Source: Echinometra lucunter (Eukaryota > Echinodermata > Echinoidea > Camarodonta > Echinometridae). From it: DNA of 64,000 nucleotides. Below the pieces are notes generated by a model, which saw nothing but the letters and a program-made list of their open reading frames with translations, had not been told where the DNA came from and made no database searches. Of the stretch, positions 62,501 to 64,000 are shown one piece after another. How positions within the stretch are numbered: position 1 is the first letter of the stretch; every line of letters starts with the position of its first letter. The translations under genes and the position numbers were made by a program. The DNA lies in assembly GCA_029962745.1 (NCBI GenBank), contig CM057167.1, positions 18,752,054 through 18,816,053 of the forward strand, in the 5' to 3' direction.

Positions 62501-64000
62501 AAAGAATTCATATGTGTAAATCAAATTTACTGACCTGAGAACAAGTGTGACAAGAAAGAATTCATATGTGTAAATCAAATTTACTGACCTGAGAACATGT
62601 GTGACAAGAAACATTTGTAGAACAAAGACAGGATAGGCAAAGCTCTCTCTGAGTGGTGGTGTCCACTGGACCCTTGTACACTGATGTAAAAACAATAATT
62701 ACCAGTACATTGTAATCAAGGGTATTATTCAATACTTTTACATGTACATGGACGTACTTTATCACATTTTAATAAGTGACCTGACATTTCCTTGCATAGT
62801 CAAGGCTCGTTCAGATATGACATGGCAAACCCTGGCATGAACCCTGCGGTTTTCTTACATACAAGTGAATGGGAAATGAGGCAGCAAGAAAAAAAAAAAA
62901 CTGAGGCAAGAGGCATATTTCTTGCCTCCTGGCAGCGAAAAGCTCTGGACCAATAAAATTCCTTTAAAAATTAGCGCAAAATACGACGTCATGAGTTTGT
63001 CTGCACAACTTTTGGCAAAAAAATCTTTTATTGGAGTGGTGATGCATCAATGTGCGTTAAGTAGCATAGTTTACTGCACCATATGTGAACACTAAAAACG
63101 GATTTCCATCTTCATATTTGAACAAGCCTTTAATTGCTGAAAAAGCTGGCAGAGCACCAAACTGAGGTTTTCACTGACAAGGTCTGTTTCCTGCTAATTA
63201 ATAATAATACAATGGAAGTACATGTACTGTAATGTATTACACAGTTACACTTTTTTCAGAACTATCAAAAGGATGCAGTCAAACTGCACTGGAGACTCCT
63301 GTATGAAAACACAACCTGCCCCTACGTCTCTTGAGCATAAAATCCACCTGAAACCAGTATCAAAGAAACCTGTATGCCAAGGTACGGTACCTGCCTATCT
63401 TTGAAGCAGTATTTGTACAAAGGCTTGACTGAATATTGATTCATTCCCACCTCACCATGTTTATGAAAGAAAGTATCCATTGTAATAAGGCCACTATGAA
63501 CACTTTCACAGATGGGTTTGTTTCCTACTTATGCTCTTATTTTCTATTTTATCTTAAATTTTTGTAAAGTATGGCCTAATGGCTGCAAGACGATATTATT
63601 AATAATAACAAAAAAAAAATAATAACAACTCTTATTGTGGCATTAGGGCGCATCCTTTTGTCTCGGCCTATCGTTCGGATTCGCCTTAACGCATGCTCGA
63701 TTCGCCTTAACACTCTCCTGCCCTACTGAGACGAAATAAACCCATTCATTGGATTCGCCCTATCAATATCAATATACAATGTATGGGAGGTCACAACGGA
63801 TTACAAAAATAAATAAATATCAAATGAAAATACATATGAAAATGGTTTTTACCTCTCCATGGTTATAAAAGAAAGCAGCCACAGTAATAAGACCACCAAG
63901 AATACTTTCACTGAGGTAGGTTCCAAATATGAACAGCAGTGACACCATCAATGCATTTTCAATGAAGATCCAATTCACATAGAAATATGCTTGATCTCCC
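42774..64000 (-). CDS. DPY19L1: Gene 3 span: DPY19L1-type protein C-mannosyltransferase, 3' 17 exons
   Basis: Polytopic ER enzyme that transfers mannose from dolichol-phosphate-mannose to the first Trp of WxxW motifs, notably in TSP1 repeats (known for the family). Seventeen exons join without any phase conflict. Family hallmarks in order: [70 protein letters not shown], and [20 protein letters not shown], placing it with DPY19L1/L2 and not L3/L4. Many exons are single hydrophobic helices. The first exon runs off the window at 64000, so the N-terminal region is missing. Notable local duplications affect exons at 62589, 63853 and 42774. Confidence 0.92.
43137..43430 (+). mobile_element. tRNA-derived SINE (tail family also at 318-445)
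   Basis: Degenerate tRNA head (box B GCGGTTCAAGTACC), core TTGGCAAGACATTAATCTAC... GTGTAGTAAATGGGTACCC, and tail GAGCGCTATACATGAAC then an ATT/ATC run. In DPY19L intron. Confidence 0.65.
43995..44120 (-). CDS. DPY19L1: DPY19L exon: [13 protein letters not shown]...[10 protein letters not shown]
   Basis: [20 protein letters not shown] then [18 protein letters not shown], a luminal-domain segment highly typical of DPY19L1. Acceptor CTGACCAG; donor GTGAGT at 43994; phase 2 to 2. Confidence 0.95.
45759..45907. mobile_element. Foldback MITE (ATAAAACTTGTTATCAGTAA type)
   Basis: GGGCCCCATTTCATAAAACT and AGTTTAATGAAACGGGGCCC ends; inner inverted TTGTTATCAGTAACAA arms; core CTCTCAGCCAATCAGATTCA shared with 12890 and, inverted, with 36390. 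Confidence 0.75.
46030..46524. mobile_element. 495-bp MITE with TTAA ends, copy 1
   Basis: Begins TTAAAGGCATTGGTTAAC and ends AGTTAGCCAATGCCTTTAA. The inner part includes CGAGGGTCGGTTGCACAGA and GCGCATGCGCG. TTAA at both ends suggests piggyBac- or Kolobok-type insertion (inference). Opposite orientation to 57396-57891. Confidence 0.75.
46559..46658 (-). CDS. DPY19L1: DPY19L exon: [14 protein letters not shown]...[11 protein letters not shown]
   Basis: [20 protein letters not shown] then [14 protein letters not shown], the most conserved luminal segment of the family. Acceptor TTTCTAG; donor GTAAGT at 46558; phase 1 to 2. Confidence 0.96.
47443..47617 (-). CDS. DPY19L1: DPY19L exon: last helix and luminal-domain start
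   Basis: [20 protein letters not shown] then [18 protein letters not shown] and [19 protein letters not shown]. Acceptor AATCCATCAG; donor GTAAAG at 47442; phase 0 to 1. Confidence 0.93.
47953..49580. mobile_element. Minisatellite-bearing element 2 (about 157-bp unit x6-7, (ACGG)n)
   Basis: Starts ACAAGGC...TTGTGTCTCGCCCAC and ends with (GACG)n at about 49500-49530 and the hairpin TCTCGCCTTCACCTCCGGTG-GGCGAGAC. Units contain TGACCTTTGACCT, ACATGCAGGTCCCCTTAGTG and AAGAGAGTCTTGCACGT, spaced about 155-160 bp. Same layout as the elements at 5221 and 51543. Confidence 0.7.
50245..50364 (-). CDS. DPY19L1: DPY19L exon: membrane helix
   Basis: [20 protein letters not shown] then [20 protein letters not shown], matching the family's conserved MRLK-x-F-x-x-PH-x-C region. 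Acceptor TTTTCCAG; donor GTAAGTG at 50244; phase 0 to 0. Confidence 0.95.
50749..50907. mobile_element. Foldback MITE (GTTGCATAAAACTT family)
   Basis: GGGGCCCGTTGCATAAAACT...AGTTTTATGCAATGGGCCCC; interior TTGCCAGACT and ACTATGGCAA arms as at 17491-17650, in reverse order. Confidence 0.75.
51104..51131 (-). CDS. DPY19L1: DPY19L micro-exon (28 bp)
   Basis: Encodes EERQLPHAE between TTTACAG and GTAAG. Phase 2 in, 0 out, exactly linking NDK(I) of the upstream exon to LVYHMFQ downstream. Confidence 0.85.
51543..53574. mobile_element. Minisatellite-bearing element 3 (about 162-bp unit x10, (GACGCC)n)
   Basis: Starts ACAAGGC...TTGTCTCGCCTGC and ends with (GACGCC)n at about 53475-53520 and the hairpin GTCTCGCTCCGC...GGCGAGAC. 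About ten units of 162 bp run from about 51890 to 53465, with variants A/B/C in the order ABC ABC B'C' B'C'. Units carry TTGACCTTTGACCT. In the intron upstream of the micro-exon. Confidence 0.75.
53727..53815 (-). CDS. DPY19L1: DPY19L exon: hydrophilic loop
   Basis: [20 protein letters not shown] then RNDIDTNDK. Charged loop linking helices. Acceptor TTCTTACAG; donor GTAAGT at 53726; phase 0 to 2. Confidence 0.85.
54354..54425 (-). CDS. DPY19L1: DPY19L exon: membrane helix
   Basis: [20 protein letters not shown] then VTIH, corresponding to the LLLP helix after the AAEFDFM segment. Acceptor GGTTTGCAG; donor GTAAGT at 54353; phase 0-0. Confidence 0.92.
55392..55432. repeat. Perfect 41-bp palindrome with two TGACGTCA-type sites
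   Basis: GGTACCCACTTTGACGTCA, three A, then its exact reverse complement. Each arm ends at an ACGTCA; GGGTACCCACTTTGACGTCA recurs once more at about 55518-55540. Confidence 0.85.
55832..55986. mobile_element. Foldback MITE (CTATTATAGTAACTTTGCCA type)
   Basis: Ends GTGCCGTTGCATAAAACTTG and TTTTCATGCAACGGCAC. The arms GCTATTATAGTAACTTTGCC and its complement are nearly perfect around TTGATTGGCTGTTGAGCAAC. Confidence 0.75.
56146..56224 (-). CDS. DPY19L1: DPY19L exon: [18 protein letters not shown]
   Basis: [20 protein letters not shown] then DFMQAE, a family hallmark. Acceptor CCTCTTCAG; donor GTAATA at 56145; phase 2 to 0. Confidence 0.96.
56819..56892 (-). CDS. DPY19L1: DPY19L exon: luminal loop (start uncertain)
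   Basis: [20 protein letters not shown] then LNAL, ending AG|GTAAAA at 56818, whose phase 2 fits the next exon. The start at TTAATGAG is the only phase-0 acceptor I found and its pyrimidine tract is poor, so the 5' border may differ. Confidence 0.55.
57061..57141 (-). CDS. DPY19L1: DPY19L exon: membrane helix
   Basis: [20 protein letters not shown] then LLHKEDD. Acceptor CATTTTCAG; donor GTAAGT at 57060; phase 0-0. Confidence 0.9.
57396..57891. mobile_element. 496-bp MITE with TTAA ends, copy 2
   Basis: TTAAAGGCATTGGTTAACTT...ATGTCAACCAATGTCTTTAA, inner CCGACCCCTCGTATATTTTT and GCATGCGCAC. Inverted relative to 46030-46524; both lie in DPY19L introns. Confidence 0.75.
58064..58858. mobile_element. 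Candidate element with GTATAGACCA ends
   Basis: GTATAGACCA at about 58064 and TGGTCTATAC at about 58857 are inverted. Interior GC-rich near 58100-58150 with CTGCGGTGGG on both sides. Alternatively this is ordinary intron. Confidence 0.35.
58868..58924 (-). CDS. DPY19L1: DPY19L exon (57 bp)
   Basis: [19 protein letters not shown], a short amphipathic/membrane segment. Acceptor AAAAACAG; donor GTAAGTG at 58867; phase 0-0. Confidence 0.88.
59534..59620 (-). CDS. DPY19L1: DPY19L exon: membrane helix
   Basis: [20 protein letters not shown] then FAACLFSVW. Acceptor CTTTTCAG; donor GTGAGTG at 59533; phase 0-0. Confidence 0.92.
60212..60289 (-). CDS. DPY19L1: DPY19L exon: membrane helix
   Basis: [20 protein letters not shown] then ILQGQS. 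Acceptor CTCTGCCCAG; donor GTAAGT at 60211; phase 0-0. Confidence 0.92.
60290..61448. other. DPY19L intron, no recognisable gene
   Basis: Poly-C at about 60648-60665, (GA)n at about 60798-60880. AGGTCAAAGGT-like motifs appear at about 61010 and 61170. No repeat family recognised. Confidence 0.5.
61449..61548 (-). CDS. DPY19L1: DPY19L exon: membrane helix
   Basis: [20 protein letters not shown] then [13 protein letters not shown]. Acceptor TATCTCAG; donor GTGAGC at 61448; phase 2 to 0. Confidence 0.94.
62463..62625 (-). repeat. DPY19L1: 54-bp tandem triplication spanning the DPY19L exon/intron border
   Basis: Three nearly identical 54-bp units, each ending TTCTCAG|GTCAGTAAATTT on the minus strand; donors at 62588, 62534 and 62480. 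The extra units stay open in the exon's frame ([18 protein letters not shown] per unit). Confidence 0.9.
62589..62680 (-). CDS. DPY19L1: DPY19L exon: [14 protein letters not shown]
   Basis: [20 protein letters not shown] then [10 protein letters not shown], a family hallmark. Acceptor TTACATCAG. I end it at the first of three identical donors because this gives the family's usual junction VLR-ISKPMW. Use of the second or third would add 18 or 36 residues in frame. Phase 0 to 2. Confidence 0.94.
63449..63530 (-). pseudogene. Decayed duplicate of the 3' half of the next DPY19L exon
   Basis: Minus strand reads [20 protein letters not shown] then GTGGGA, parallel to [21 protein letters not shown] at 63853. 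The similarity covers about 80 bp and keeps the reading frame and a GT donor, with AG at about 63528. The hydrophobic 5' half is absent. It could be a relic or a rarely used alternative exon. Confidence 0.65.
63853..64000 (-). CDS. DPY19L1: DPY19L exon, runs off the window
   Basis: [20 protein letters not shown] then [20 protein letters not shown] and AAFFYNHGE, ending at donor GTAAAA at 63852 in phase 0. It joins [10 protein letters not shown]. The upstream border is at or beyond 64000. Confidence 0.94.

Noticed and set aside
62562..62765. Alternative minus-strand frame over the WTPPLRESF exon
   Set aside because: Wrong frame; the family motif [14 protein letters not shown] and splice phases fix the other one.

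Overview
The window is animal nuclear DNA, AT-rich and dense in introns. Short coding exons with GT-AG borders are spread among microsatellites, SINEs, MITEs and minisatellite-bearing elements. The gene families (EGF/pentraxin/TSP1 membrane protein, HYR/sushi adhesion GPCR, DPY19-type C-mannosyltransferase), the Deu-like SINEs and the (ACGG)n-linked minisatellite elements point to a marine invertebrate deuterostome. An echinoderm such as a sea urchin is most likely, but the species is inferred and not proven.

Three genes were rebuilt exon by exon by matching splice sites and codon phases. (1) Positions 1-14938, plus strand: the 3' part (17 exons) of a type I membrane protein. It has eight EGF-like modules, a pentraxin domain, two more EGFs, a TSP1 repeat, a sushi-like module, a cysteine-containing module with an RRRSVR site, ephrin-receptor-like cysteine repeats, one membrane helix and a cytoplasmic tail of about 120 residues. 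The 5' end lies outside the window. (2) Positions 19926-38036, minus strand: an apparently complete adhesion GPCR in 15 coding exons. Its order is signal peptide, Arg7/Pro6 tract, HYR, sushi, hormone-receptor-like cysteine module, GAIN, GPS and 7TM. Every exon phase agrees except in the GPS exon, which is one base short. (3) Positions 42774-64000, minus strand: the 3' 17 exons of a DPY19L1-type protein C-mannosyltransferase, up to the stop codon. The 5' end lies outside the window.

Genes 1 and 2 converge across about 5 kb (14939-19925). That stretch holds a 112-bp hairpin, a foldback MITE and a 771-bp terminal-inverted-repeat element. Genes 2 and 3 run in the same direction, separated by about 4.7 kb that holds a long palindrome, a tRNA-derived SINE and one unassigned plus-strand reading frame. 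DPY19 enzymes C-mannosylate WxxW motifs of TSP1 repeats, and gene 1 carries such a motif (WSNWTPW). A functional link is plausible but is not shown by proximity alone.

The most unusual signals are these. A 54-bp in-frame tandem triplication repeats an exact splice donor in DPY19L. The last DPY19L coding exon is tandemly amplified into its own 3' UTR (about 140 bp, roughly five copies) and has brought in an AATAAA. Decayed partial exon duplicates lie beside exons of genes 1 and 3. Three unrelated minisatellite families all carry the DR1 nuclear-receptor element AGGTCAAAGGTCA in most of their units. A one-base deletion lies in the GPS exon of the receptor. No prokaryotic systems, CRISPR arrays or viral genes were seen.
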